Shown: positions 1 to 8,857, counted from the stretch's first letter. The stretch: DNA of 64,000 nucleotides from Vallitalea longa (GCF_027923465.1 NZ_BRLB01000001.1:992001-1056000), one strand, 5' to 3'. Program-made: numbers and translations. Notes: generated by a model not told the origin, from the letters alone.

Positions 1-183
1 CTTTTTATTATCTTTTTTATGTATTATAACAAAACAGGATAATTAGTGCAATTAATTCTATATCAGCTTGCATGTGTAATATAAAGAAACAAGGTCAGAA
101 TGGAAGTAATTTGGGTTTTGAGGTAGACCTATAAAAATAGATCTTCAGTTAGTTACTTAAAATATGCTATTGAAACATATTTT

Positions 184-1986
184 TTATTTTTTTAATACTA
201 TGACAGGATCAGTTTTAAGTAATTTACTATTTAAAATAGTATTTGTTTGCCAAACAATAATAAAAGTACAACAGATTGCAAAGATAACTTGTAATAGTGA
301 AATAATAGTCTTTGTAAAGATTATTTCAGAAAATACAGTTAGCAATGAAACCACAAAAATTGTCGTTATAGCTGAAAGTATTGATAATTTAATGCTTTCA
401 TATAAGAGCATTTTCCTAATTTGCACAATAGAATATCCAAGAGCCATCAATATTCCAATTTCTTTTGCTCGTATACCCGATATTTTCATTAAAAGTATAA
501 CACATATAAATATTGAAATCGAAACAATTAAAACTGTAACCATATTAAAAAGCATTTTTAATTTTTCAAATGTGATGCTTAAACTTTCTACTTGGTTTGA
601 TGCAGTTTTAGGTTCAAACTCATTCTCTAAAAGAAATTTTTCAACCTCCAACACTTTATGAAAGGTTTTGACTTTATAGATGACTGATACAGGATTTTCA
701 ATATTTTTTAATGTAGAATAGAATTTTTCCTCAACATTAGAACCAAGATAGTAATCATCTAAGCTATTGTTAAACAATCCACTTATAATCAATTTTTCAG
801 TGAATTCACCCGAAGAAAAAATGATTTCCTGTCCAATAAGTGTGGTCATATCGAAAGCGAGTTTTTTTGCAAGACTTGGAGATATAGCAATTTCTCCATC
901 TTTCGGCATTGTCCCCCTGTTAATTGTTTCTGTTGCAATGTTCCCAAAAGATTTTGATGGTAACTCAACTTTTGTGTCACCTAAAACAATCGTACTCTCT
1001 GGAACTGTATATTGTAAGTAATGATTTTCAATTTGAGGATTATTTTCAAGTAAAGATAGAAGCTTATCTGGTTTTCTCTCATTATTCAGATGTATTTGTC
1101 CCCATGCAAACGCTGTGTTTTTTTGTTCAAATTGATCTATTTTAGCATTAATAATATTTTGGGAAGAAAATGACATCAACACAGCAGAAATTACTATGGT
1201 GACTGCAAAGGCAACTCCAACAAACTTTTTAAAATGTGCTTTAAAGTTTAATGCAGCTCTTTTTTTCATGGAAGGAGTAATACTTCTTTTGTTAAATACT
1301 TTTTTATTTCCATCATTTTCTCTATCTTCTATTGATTTGATACATTTACATTTACCGTCTTCAATTGTGATTATTTCATCTGCAAAATCACAAATTTTAT
1401 TATCATGAGTAATCATTATGACAGGTCTTTCTTTTGCGATTCCAGAAAAAATTCTCATTATTTCATTAGCTGTTTTCCTATCCAATGCCCCAGTTGGTTC
1501 ATCCGCCAAAATGACAGATGGATTACCAACCAATGCTCTTGCTATTGCGACTCTCTGTTTTTGTCCACCAGAAAGATTTTCAATTTTTTCGTATGCCTTT
1601 TCTTTAATCCCCAAGATTTCTAAGAGATTTAAAGCTGATTTTCGATTTTCATTTTCATCGTTAAGATACAACTCAGCCGCAAGCATAATATTTTCTATAA
1701 CGGTATATCCTAAAATTAGATTATATTCTTGAAATACAAATCCAATAGAATCTTTTCGATAATTAGACAATTGTATTTCTGAAAATTCTGAAATGTCTTT
1801 ACTTTCAACTATAATTTCACCAGTATAATCTCTGTCAAATCCTGCAAGTAGATTGAATAATGTGCTCTTACCCGAACCAGATGCACCTAAGAGACAAGTA
1901 ATACCATGATTTTTAAATTCATAAGAAAAACCTTCTAAAATATAGGTTTCTCCATATTTTTTTGAAATGTTTTTTAAATTTATCAT
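184..1986 (-). CDS. MacB-type ABC transporter, fused ATPase and FtsX-like permease (second of a pair)
   Basis: The 600-aa protein has an N-terminal ABC ATPase: Walker A GASGSGKST at 34-42, signature LSGGQKQR near 140, and Walker B followed by ADEPTGALD. A transmembrane helix lies near 255-275, then an extracytoplasmic domain of about 190 residues and three C-terminal helices. This is the MacB/FtsX layout, used for export of peptides or lipid-linked compounds or for mechanotransmission, not for import. The ATG overlaps the stop of the similar upstream gene by one base (TAATG), so the two are translationally coupled and probably form a heterodimer. It is the last gene of a seven-gene minus-strand module. 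The substrate is unknown. Family call is firm; the function is inference. Confidence 0.85.
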   Translation of the reverse strand: MINLKNISKKYGETYILEGFSYEFKNHGITCLLGASGSGKSTLFNLLAGFDRDYTGEIIVESKDISEFSEIQLSNYRKDSIGFVFQEYNLILGYTVIENIMLAAELYLNDENENRKSALNLLEILGIKEKAYEKIENLSGGQKQRVAIARALVGNPSVILADEPTGALDRKTANEIMRIFSGIAKERPVIMITHDNKICDFADEIITIEDGKCKCIKSIEDRENDGNKKVFNKRSITPSMKKRAALNFKAHFKKFVGVAFAVTIVISAVLMSFSSQNIINAKIDQFEQKNTAFAWGQIHLNNERKPDKLLSLLENNPQIENHYLQYTVPESTIVLGDTKVELPSKSFGNIATETINRGTMPKDGEIAISPSLAKKLAFDMTTLIGQEIIFSSGEFTEKLIISGLFNNSLDDYYLGSNVEEKFYSTLKNIENPVSVIYKVKTFHKVLEVEKFLLENEFEPKTASNQVESLSITFEKLKMLFNMVTVLIVSISIFICVILLMKISGIRAKEIGILMALGYSIVQIRKMLLYESIKLSILSAITTIFVVSLLTVFSEIIFTKTIISLLQVIFAICCTFIIVWQTNTILNSKLLKTDPVIVLKK

Positions 1987-3881
1987 TAACGATCCCCCGT
2001 TTTTAGAGCTTTTATAATATTTACATTGATAGCCAATAGACTATTTTCAATAAAGCAGAGCAATATAACGCTTAATACCATAAGAACTTCAAGTATAAGT
2101 GATATATTTAGCAGTAATGTTGCAATAATACAAACAGCACTACAAAGCAATAGCATAGCCATATATTCAATAAATGTAAGTCTTGTAATACTTGATTTTG
2201 TAAATCCGTTTAATTTATAAATAGCATATTGTTTTTTTCTTGTTAAGCTCAATACGAAACAAATAGATAACGAAGCAAACAATGAAATTGCAGCAATCAA
2301 CGCATAAGAAATCTTCATCTGAACATCCGTTTCGTTTTGCAAACCAACCATATCACGAATGAACTCTATTTGTCCTAAAGGAACAATTCCTTGTGACATC
2401 AGTTCGTCATAAATCTCAATACATTCTTCTGGAGAATTTGGAGTAATCGTAAATGACATATTCATATCTGTGATTTCTGCTTGCTTATACATGTCTTCCA
2501 TAACAACAAGAGAAAAAAATAAATCATCCTCATCTGCAAATGTTTCAAATCCATTATCTGTTTTTAATGTATAAGATGTGTCCGCAACTCCGCATACATT
2601 AACTGTAAAAGAAACAGGCATTAATACAGGGTTATTCTTTTCATGATTATACACTCCAGCATTAAAATGAAGTTCTTTACCAATAATACTTTCATTCGTA
2701 TGTCCCATTTTTTCAACTAAAACTTCCGGTAGTACTACTTCATATTTACTGTTATCTACATTCTTGCCAGAAACAATTTTATTAAAAAGAGGAGTAGAAC
2801 CCGAAGTATCAATAATAAAATCTTTCCCTTCCATAGTTACAACAGCATCACTAATGTTCGATAACGTAGTAATTCCTTTAACACGACTATCAAATTGATA
2901 TTTTTCTAAAAAGCCAGATATATTTTGATCAACACCTTGTCCAGAAGAACCATTCACAAAAGAAGATAAAATCATCAAATTGTAAATAGAATTACCTTGT
3001 TTTGAAAGTATTTCAGATAAAGGATTATTACTATTATCAAGTTCTTTTTTATTTGTATCACCAAAAAATCCATCTACACTAACCGCAAGGCAAGACGATG
3101 TAATTACTATAGCAATTATCAGGGATAACATTTTTAATAACTGCCTTTTCAAACTAACTTTTGCCAAGTTATAACTTGACTTAATTGACAAATTAAGCCT
3201 TTGAGAGGTGTTTGAATGCGATTTTGATGTATAATTAATATTTTCGTTTCGACATAGTACACCTTTATCAAGTTCAAATACAGAACAATTATTTTTTATT
3301 AGCGATATATCATGAGTTACAATGATTACTGTTCTTTCCTTTGCAATTGCATGCAAAATGTCTGATATTTCTTTTGCCGTTTTTGCATCTAAAGCTGAGG
3401 TTGGTTCATCAGCAATTAGGACTTTTGGATTTTTCATTAATTCTCGAGCGATAGCCACCCTTTGTTTTTGTCCACCCGATAAGGTAGATACTTTTTGATG
3501 TGATATTTTTTTTAGATTGAACTTTTTTAGAATTAATTTTAGTTGTTTATCACAGTTTTTATTTTTAATATATGTTGGTATAAGAATATTTTCTTCAACT
3601 GAAAATTCATCAATCAAATTAAAATTTTGGGCAATAAATCCAAAATCATTACCATATAGCTTGGCTTTTTCATCTGTAGTAAAAGTTTTCAAGTTCTTCC
3701 CATTATAAAAAGCTTCTCCCGAATACTCAGAATTCATTGCAGATAAGATTCTGAGTAATGTGGTTTTTCCACTTCCTGAAGCACCAATAATATAATTCAT
3801 ACCACCTTCAATGTTTAAAGAAACATTAGATAGTGCTACTTCATTATCAAATTTTTTTGTAATATTTTTAATTTCAAACAT
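1986..3881 (-). CDS. MacB-type ABC transporter, fused ATPase and FtsX-like permease (first of a pair)
   Basis: A 631-aa homologue of the adjacent transporter. Walker A GASGSGKTT is at 33-41, LSGGQKQRVAIARE follows, and ADEPTSALDAKTA carries Walker B and the D-loop. One helix near 250-270 is followed by an extracytoplasmic domain of about 250 residues and a three-helix FtsX-like C-terminus. AAGGAG, lying in the end of the upstream thioredoxin-like gene, precedes the ATG. The two transporters differ mainly in the extracytoplasmic domain, which suggests two non-equivalent halves of one complex. Co-transcription with redox proteins is the only clue to its role. Confidence 0.85.
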   Translation of the reverse strand: MFEIKNITKKFDNEVALSNVSLNIEGGMNYIIGASGSGKTTLLRILSAMNSEYSGEAFYNGKNLKTFTTDEKAKLYGNDFGFIAQNFNLIDEFSVEENILIPTYIKNKNCDKQLKLILKKFNLKKISHQKVSTLSGGQKQRVAIARELMKNPKVLIADEPTSALDAKTAKEISDILHAIAKERTVIIVTHDISLIKNNCSVFELDKGVLCRNENINYTSKSHSNTSQRLNLSIKSSYNLAKVSLKRQLLKMLSLIIAIVITSSCLAVSVDGFFGDTNKKELDNSNNPLSEILSKQGNSIYNLMILSSFVNGSSGQGVDQNISGFLEKYQFDSRVKGITTLSNISDAVVTMEGKDFIIDTSGSTPLFNKIVSGKNVDNSKYEVVLPEVLVEKMGHTNESIIGKELHFNAGVYNHEKNNPVLMPVSFTVNVCGVADTSYTLKTDNGFETFADEDDLFFSLVVMEDMYKQAEITDMNMSFTITPNSPEECIEIYDELMSQGIVPLGQIEFIRDMVGLQNETDVQMKISYALIAAISLFASLSICFVLSLTRKKQYAIYKLNGFTKSSITRLTFIEYMAMLLLCSAVCIIATLLLNISLILEVLMVLSVILLCFIENSLLAINVNIIKALKTGDR

Positions 3882-3885
3882 AAAA

Positions 3886-4503
3886 TTACTCCTTATCTAA
3901 ACTTTTTTCTATTTTATCAAATTCTTCATTTATTAATACTTTCCATTGATTTTTACCAAGAGCACCTACATGGGCATCTGTAATGACATTTCCCTCATTA
4001 TCTACAAAAAAGCTCTCTGGAAAGGCTTGAATACCTTTTAATCTTCCCAATAACAGTACATCGTCAGGAATAATATTAAGATATAAGACACCTGTCTTTT
4101 TAATAATTTCCTGTGCAATTTTAAAGTTATCATCATTGATATCATCGGTATTACCAATATCCATACAAATACCAATAATATTGATCTTTTTGCCTTCACT
4201 TTGAAACTCATCTCTAATGGTATTAAGTGGTAGCATCTCTTCTATACAATAAGAACAAGTGGTAGTCCAAAGATTAACCATAGTCAAATCATAATCCTTA
4301 AATATATCTTTTGTAAGAATGTTACCATCAAAATCTTGTACAGAAAAATCTCCTAATGGTATTGGTTCAAATGTATTTTCTTCTGTTGCTGATTGGCTTA
4401 TATTTTCAGATGAATTCGTATTATCCGAGTTGTTTCCACTGGTACAAGCAGTGAATGCACAAAAAACAACTAATGTAGTTATTAAAATTAGTATTTTTTT
4501 CAT
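3886..4503 (-). CDS. TlpA/ResA-like thioredoxin-fold lipoprotein
   Basis: A 205-aa product read from the ATG at 4503, which is preceded by AAAGGAG; an in-frame ATG 42 bases upstream lacks a comparable site. The N-terminus is a lipoprotein signal (KKILILITTLVVFCAFTAC, lipobox cysteine near residue 20), then a Ser/Asn/Thr-rich linker and a thioredoxin fold with the redox motif CSYC at about 83-86 in the context LWTTTCSYC. Family members are anchored outside the membrane and reduce disulfides in partner proteins. It sits between a polyferredoxin-like membrane protein and two ABC transporters, so it probably receives electrons from the former; that link is inference. Confidence 0.85.
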   Translation of the reverse strand: MKKILILITTLVVFCAFTACTSGNNSDNTNSSENISQSATEENTFEPIPLGDFSVQDFDGNILTKDIFKDYDLTMVNLWTTTCSYCIEEMLPLNTIRDEFQSEGKKINIIGICMDIGNTDDINDDNFKIAQEIIKKTGVLYLNIIPDDVLLLGRLKGIQAFPESFFVDNEGNVITDAHVGALGKNQWKVLINEEFDKIEKSLDKE

Positions 4504-4504
4504 A

Positions 4505-5389
4505 TTATTTATTCTCCTTTGATTTGTTAAAATAAGTATATTCAATTGCTCCAGTTGGACAGGCTATTTTACATTTAGCACAGCGAATACATTCTAAGCT
4601 GTTAGCATTTATTACAGGATTGCATCCCATATCGCAAACTTCTTTGCAAATTCCACAATTAACACATTTTTTTGTATTCACCTTATATTTATAAGCTGCT
4701 ATTGGATTAAACAGAGAGTATACTGCTCCAAGAGGGCAAACATATTTACAAAAAGGACGGTATACAATCATAGAAACAAGACATGTTATAATGAGTATAG
4801 CAACTTTCCAAGTGTATAGAAAGCCTAATGTAGAGTGAAATGTTTTATTTAGTAATACTAATGGAATTCCACCCTCTAATATTCCCACAGGACAAATAAG
4901 TTTACAAAAATAAGGTGTACCTTGACCTATAATATCCACTACAAACATTGGAATAATAATAACAAATATGGCAAAAATTAAATATTTTAACTTTCTTAAA
5001 ACTTTATCACCTGAAAAAGTTTTTATTTTCCATTTTGAGGGCAAAGGAACCTTATGAAACAAATCTTGTATTAACCCAAATGGACACAAAAATCCACATA
5101 CAAACCTTCCCATAAATGTACCAACTAAAATCAAAAATCCAGCAATGTAAAAACTTGCTTTATATTGATAACTTCCTACTACCGCTTGTAACGCACCGAT
5201 TGGACATGAAGCAACTGCTCCAGGGCATGAATAACAATTTAATCCAGGTACACAAACATTTTTAATATTGCCTTGATAAATTTTTCCACGTACAAATCCA
5301 ATCAGATAGCTATTTGTAATCAATAGCCAAAGCCCTTGGAAAATGTGCCTTTTTCTTTGAGATTTTTTAATCAATTTCTTTTTATCCAA
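4505..5389 (-). CDS. NapH/polyferredoxin-like membrane 4Fe-4S protein
   Basis: About 294 aa if started at the TTG at 5389, which overlaps the stop of the upstream small gene and follows GGAG; an ATG at 5446 (313 aa) is possible but would overlap that gene by more than 60 bases. Several transmembrane helices alternate with cysteine motifs: CVPGLNCYSCPGA, CGFLCPFG, FCKYVCPLG, and a C-terminal pair of 4Fe-4S motifs (CVNCGICKEVC and CIRCAKCKIACP). NapH/CcoG-type proteins pass electrons at the membrane. With a CXXC peptide upstream and a TlpA lipoprotein downstream, a route for moving reducing equivalents outward is plausible but not proven. Confidence 0.8.
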   Translation of the reverse strand: MDKKKLIKKSQRKRHIFQGLWLLITNSYLIGFVRGKIYQGNIKNVCVPGLNCYSCPGAVASCPIGALQAVVGSYQYKASFYIAGFLILVGTFMGRFVCGFLCPFGLIQDLFHKVPLPSKWKIKTFSGDKVLRKLKYLIFAIFVIIIPMFVVDIIGQGTPYFCKLICPVGILEGGIPLVLLNKTFHSTLGFLYTWKVAILIITCLVSMIVYRPFCKYVCPLGAVYSLFNPIAAYKYKVNTKKCVNCGICKEVCDMGCNPVINANSLECIRCAKCKIACPTGAIEYTYFNKSKENK

Positions 5390-5534
5390 TACCAACACAC
5401 TCCAGACATATATTGATTGCTTTTTGAAGAACAATAGAAATTTCATTCCTATAAATTCCTATAACAACACAAATTATACCAACTAATATTAATCCAAAAG
5501 TAATTAAATTGTTTATTGTTTTATTTCTAATCAA
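5382..5534 (-). CDS. CD1871A-type small CXXC membrane peptide
   Basis: A 50-aa protein starting at TTG, chosen because GGAGGT lies six bases upstream; the open frame continues upstream but without another good site. A short basic N-terminus is followed by one transmembrane helix (about 11-29) and a tail ending AINICLECVGIG. The CLEC motif near the C-terminus matches what I recall as the CD1871A family, named from a C. difficile locus within a conjugative transposon. By the positive-inside rule the CXXC end should lie outside. It precedes the polyferredoxin-like gene with overlapping stop and start. The role is unknown; a redox relay is my inference. Confidence 0.75.
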   Translation of the reverse strand: MIRNKTINNLITFGLILVGIICVVIGIYRNEISIVLQKAINICLECVGIG

Positions 5535-5577
5535 TATTTCACCTCCATGTATGATTGTGTTTTTAGTAAAAAGACTT

Positions 5578-5597
5578 AATATAAATTTCGTGTTAAG
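5578..5597 (-). repeat. 20-base direct repeat, downstream copy
   Basis: On the minus strand this reads CTTAACACGAAATTTATATT. It is identical to the copy at 5673-5692 and in the same orientation. It lies between the terminator-like hairpin and the CXXC gene, where a promoter for the downstream genes would be expected, so a regulator site is likely. Confidence 0.7.
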
Positions 5598-5620
5598 AAA
5601 AAATATACTTTTATATAACA

Positions 5621-5663
5621 AAAAACTTCTTCTACTATCCATTTAGGATTGCAAAAGAAGTTT
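5621..5663 (-). terminator. Hairpin terminator or attenuator after the histidine kinase
   Basis: The arms pair over about 18 positions, with two G-T wobbles, one mismatch and a loop of a few bases. On the minus strand the outer arm ends AAGAAGTTTTTTG, giving a run of T. It would stop or attenuate reading between the two-component genes and the CXXC/ABC genes. Confidence 0.65.
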
Positions 5664-5672
5664 ATCATGTTC

Positions 5673-5692
5673 AATATAAATTTCGTGTTAAG
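5673..5692 (-). repeat. 20-base direct repeat, upstream copy
   Basis: Identical to 5578-5597, offset by exactly 95 bases, close to nine helical turns. It starts right after the kinase stop codon. With its partner it brackets the hairpin at 5621-5663. Confidence 0.7.
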
Positions 5693-5693
5693 C

Positions 5694-6776
5694 TCAAAAA
5701 CAAATTTCGAAAATAGTGCCGTTAGGCGAATTATTTGTTACAGATATTTTAGCGCCATGTTTTTGCAATATTTTTTTACAAATAGCAAGACCTAATCCGT
5801 TTCCCTCATTTTTTTTATTTCTGGATTTATTAATCCGATAAAAAGGTTCAAATATGACTGCCTTTTCAGTATCTTCAATACCAAATCCAGTATCCCATAC
5901 AAGAACTGTTTTTCTTTTAGCGTTAAATGAAACTCCTACTTTTGAATTGTTTTCACTATATTTAATCCCATTTTGTAAAAGATTATAAAAGACTCGTTCT
6001 AAAAGAGCATCATTACCTGTTACAAGAAATGAAGCTTTCTCTATTTCTATTTCAATATTTTTTTCCTTAGCCAATGAATATAATTCCTCGGACACATCTT
6101 GAACTAATACAGACAAATCAATTTGCGAAATATTTTCTAAGGGGATGTCTTTACTAAACCAAAGCAAATCATTAATTAGATCAGCAAGACGATTTAGTTG
6201 TATTGATAAATCTCTTGTGAATTTACTGGTATCAATATTGTCTTCCATTTTAAAAACATCAACTTTTGCTTGCAAAACAGCAAGAGGGGTTCTTAATTCA
6301 TGAGCTACATCACCACTGAATTGTTTTTGCAAAAGAAAAGATTTTTCTAAATTTTGGCTCATTTCGTTAAAGGCGATTGTTAATTCATATATTTCATCTT
6401 TTATCTTAGGCAAAGGCAATGTATCAGTCAAGTTAGTAACATTTTTCCCTTTTACACTCTTGGTTAACTTTTTCACTGATTTAAGAGCATGACCTGCCAT
6501 AAAATATGTGCATGTCGAACCAATTACAATAACAATCAGCATATACCCTAAACTCTCGAGTTGAAAAGTTCTCTGTTTGTGCATAGCTTCATTTTCTGTG
6601 GCAGGAAAGCTTTCTATAAGTTCTATTTTATCAGAAAGATTTTCTGGATAAACTACGATGGATTTAACCATTCTATTTGCTGATAAATTTATTACAAATG
6701 TTAAGATAATACAGGCAACTGTTAACAATATACTGGAAAGTAGTGTTAGTCTAATTTGTAAATTTATTTTATTCAT
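5694..6776 (-). CDS. Sensor histidine kinase of an OmpR-type two-component pair
   Basis: A 360-aa membrane kinase. TM1 (about 8-30) and TM2 (about 74-95) enclose a short extracytoplasmic loop of about 40 residues. A HAMP region follows, then the dimerisation helix with phosphoacceptor His159 in HELRTP, an N-box (NLLQNGIKYS), a G1 box (DTGFGIED) and GNGLGLAI. The start overlaps the response-regulator stop by four bases (ATGA). The small loop argues against direct binding of a large ligand; such kinases often sense the membrane or a partner transporter. The adjacent ABC and redox genes are the likely targets. Confidence 0.9.
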   Translation of the reverse strand: MNKINLQIRLTLLSSILLTVACIILTFVINLSANRMVKSIVVYPENLSDKIELIESFPATENEAMHKQRTFQLESLGYMLIVIVIGSTCTYFMAGHALKSVKKLTKSVKGKNVTNLTDTLPLPKIKDEIYELTIAFNEMSQNLEKSFLLQKQFSGDVAHELRTPLAVLQAKVDVFKMEDNIDTSKFTRDLSIQLNRLADLINDLLWFSKDIPLENISQIDLSVLVQDVSEELYSLAKEKNIEIEIEKASFLVTGNDALLERVFYNLLQNGIKYSENNSKVGVSFNAKRKTVLVWDTGFGIEDTEKAVIFEPFYRINKSRNKKNEGNGLGLAICKKILQKHGAKISVTNNSPNGTIFEICF

Positions 6777-7438
6777 GGAAGTATATACCCTTCTCCAATT
6801 TTTGTAACAATAGGATCTTCTCTCATTACATTTTTTAATTTCTTACGCAGAGCTGACATGTGAACTCTAATACTATTACTGAAAATATCTACACTTTCAT
6901 CCCATACATGTTCAATTAATTCTTGTTGCGAGATAAGTTTACCTTGATTCAAAAGGAAATATTCAAGTAGTGCAAGTTCTTTAGCTGTAAATTGAATGTC
7001 AGTTTTATTAAAAGTTACCTTTCTTGCAAATGTATCAAACCTCAATTCATTATAGCGCAGTATATTAGATTTTTGAACAAATTCACGATGCAAAAGCATA
7101 CGAATTCGTACTTCCAATTCTTCAAAATGAAATGGTTTTGTCATATAGTCATTAGCACCTAAATTAAATCCTTTAAGTTTTGAAGAAAGCTCATTATTAG
7201 CAGAAAGAATTAATACTTTCGAATTTGGCTTTTCCTTCATTAATTCAGTTAAAAATTCAAATCCATCTAACCTTGGCAAATTTAAGTCTAAAACTATAAG
7301 ATCGTATTGTTCATCTATAGCTTTTGAAAGTCCACTTTCGCCATCCTCAGCACAGTCTATACTAAACCCTTTTATCCTTAACCCTTTTGCTAAAGTTTCA
7401 AGTAAGTCTGTTTCGTCCTCTATAAGTAAAATTCTCAT
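6773..7438 (-). CDS. OmpR-family response regulator
   Basis: 221 aa from the ATG at 7438, preceded by GGGGGAA; upstream in-frame sequence is poor. The receiver domain has acidic residues at EDE, phosphoacceptor Asp51 (VLDLNLPRLDG) and the conserved lysine in MTKPF. A winged-helix DNA-binding domain occupies about 125-221 and ends GEGYILP. It is the first gene of the seven-gene module and overlaps the kinase gene. The 20-base direct repeats in front of the CXXC gene are candidate binding sites. Confidence 0.9.
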   Translation of the reverse strand: MRILLIEDETDLLETLAKGLRIKGFSIDCAEDGESGLSKAIDEQYDLIVLDLNLPRLDGFEFLTELMKEKPNSKVLILSANNELSSKLKGFNLGANDYMTKPFHFEELEVRIRMLLHREFVQKSNILRYNELRFDTFARKVTFNKTDIQFTAKELALLEYFLLNQGKLISQQELIEHVWDESVDIFSNSIRVHMSALRKKLKNVMREDPIVTKIGEGYILP

Positions 7439-7499
7439 CTTGTTCCCCCTAAGAAATAATAAATAGATATACCTATTAATTATATCTCGTTTAATAAAT

Positions 7500-7709
7500 T
7501 TATTCAATATAGGTAATGTAAAACTTATGCATGAATTCTTTTACTATTTGCACTTTTCTTAGGATATTTTCCCTTAGCATTACTATCCCTTTTATACCTT
7601 ACCATTCTTTCTTTACTTCTTTCATCCATTCTATATCTGTTGACCAAGTATAACGTCTTTCTTCAATTCTCTCATGTCCTTTTTCTTTTCTACTTTTACC
7701 GTTATTTTC
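7500..7709 (-). pseudogene. Relic of an ISAs1-family transposase
   Basis: One minus-strand frame reads KSRKEKGHERIEERRYTW, then STDIEWMKEVKKEW, an in-frame TAA at 7599-7601, then GIKGIVMLREN, and near the end KFYITYIE. The order resembles the central to C-terminal part of ISAs1-type (H-repeat) transposases: K-GHGRIE-R, a W-GLK-I segment and RYYISSL. Only about 70 codons remain, with no start, no terminal repeats and an internal stop. It lies exactly between argF and the response-regulator module, so it may mark an old insertion boundary. The family match is from memory of the motifs and needs a search. Confidence 0.55.
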
Positions 7710-7739
7710 TTTTCAGATCCTATATCTAAGTTTCTTAGT

Positions 7740-8681
7740 TCATATTTTGATAGTCCCCACCATTACAGCTTTTATAGTATGCATTCTATTCTCAGCTTCA
7801 TCAAATATTACCTGTGAAAACTCTTCAAATACCTCTTCTGTTATCTCATTTCCTTTTACCGCTGGTAAACAATGCATACATAGAGTTTCTTTTTTACCTG
7901 TTTTACTTAACAGTCCTTTATTCACCTGATAAGGCTTCAACATTTTAATTCTCTCTGCTGCTTTTTCCTCTTCTCCCATGGAACACCAAACATCAGTATA
8001 TATAATATCAGCTTGTGCAACTTGATTTACGTCATCAGTTATAGTTATACTACTATCTGATTCTTGAGCATATATCTTGCACTCATCTATTAAATCATCT
8101 ACAGGCCATAATATTTCTGGTGCGATTAAAGTAAAATTAATTCCCATTTTACTACATCCTATCATCAAGCTGTTAGCCATATTATTACGTCCGTCTCCTA
8201 TGTATACGAAGTTAAGTCCTTCTAATTTTCCAAATCTTTCTTTTATTGTTAACAGATCAGCAAGGATTTGCGTTGGATGATATTCATCTGTCAATCCGTT
8301 CCATACTGGAACACCGCTATACTTAGCTAATTTTTCTACATGTTCTTGAGAAAATCCACGAAATTCAATACCATCAAATAGTCTTCCAAGAACTCTAGCT
8401 GTATCTTCTACTGATTCCTTATAACCTAATTGAATGTCATTTTTTCCTAAGTATTCAGGATGTCCCCCTTCATCTATACACGCTACTGTAAAGGCACATC
8501 TTGTTCTAGTTGAAGGTTTTTCAAAAATCAAAGCAATATTCTTTCCTTTTAGACCTTTTCCTTCAATTCCCATCATTTTCTTTCTTTTTAGATTTTCTGC
8601 TAAATCTAATAAATATTCAATTTCGACTTTCGTATAATCTTTCAGCGTCAATAAGCTTTTACCTTTTATATTAACTGGCAT
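7740..8681 (-). CDS. argF: Ornithine carbamoyltransferase
   Basis: 313 aa from the ATG at 8681; a GTG nine bases upstream overlaps the AAAGGAG site and is unlikely to be used. It transfers the carbamoyl group of carbamoyl phosphate to ornithine, giving citrulline. Diagnostic motifs are STRTR at 57-61 (carbamoyl phosphate binding), HPTQILAD near 133 and HCLPAVKGNE near 269 with the catalytic cysteine. No other arginine gene is in the window, so anabolic (argF) and catabolic (arcB) roles cannot be separated by context. Confidence 0.93.
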   Translation of the reverse strand: MPVNIKGKSLLTLKDYTKVEIEYLLDLAENLKRKKMMGIEGKGLKGKNIALIFEKPSTRTRCAFTVACIDEGGHPEYLGKNDIQLGYKESVEDTARVLGRLFDGIEFRGFSQEHVEKLAKYSGVPVWNGLTDEYHPTQILADLLTIKERFGKLEGLNFVYIGDGRNNMANSLMIGCSKMGINFTLIAPEILWPVDDLIDECKIYAQESDSSITITDDVNQVAQADIIYTDVWCSMGEEEKAAERIKMLKPYQVNKGLLSKTGKKETLCMHCLPAVKGNEITEEVFEEFSQVIFDEAENRMHTIKAVMVGTIKI

Positions 8682-8809
8682 TGCGCTCACTCCTTTATGT
8701 ATATTTATACACTATTTTTTATTATTATTCTATAAATATTCATTTTTGTCAAGTCTTTTATTGTATAAACGTAAATTATTGCTAACTACATATATAATTT
8801 CATAAGCAA

Positions 8810-8841
8810 AAACACCTTATTCACAACAGAATAAGGTGTTT
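8810..8841 (-). terminator. Terminator of the MATE-TetR operon
   Basis: A 13-bp perfect stem (AAACACCTTATTC and its complement) with a short loop. On the minus strand it is followed by TTTTTG, starting 17 bases after the TetR stop codon. Confidence 0.8.
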
Positions 8842-8857
8842 CATAATAAAATTATGC

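Noticed and set aside
1-183. A further gene or the end of the module at the left edge
   Set aside because: No open frame, hairpin or repeat strong enough to report in these bases.
164-661. 165-codon plus-strand frame at the left edge
   Set aside because: Antisense of the membrane part of the MacB-type transporter, with no start context.
184-3881. BceAB-type bacitracin exporter
   Set aside because: BceB is a separate ten-helix permease; here each protein is an ATPase-permease fusion with four helices, the MacB layout.
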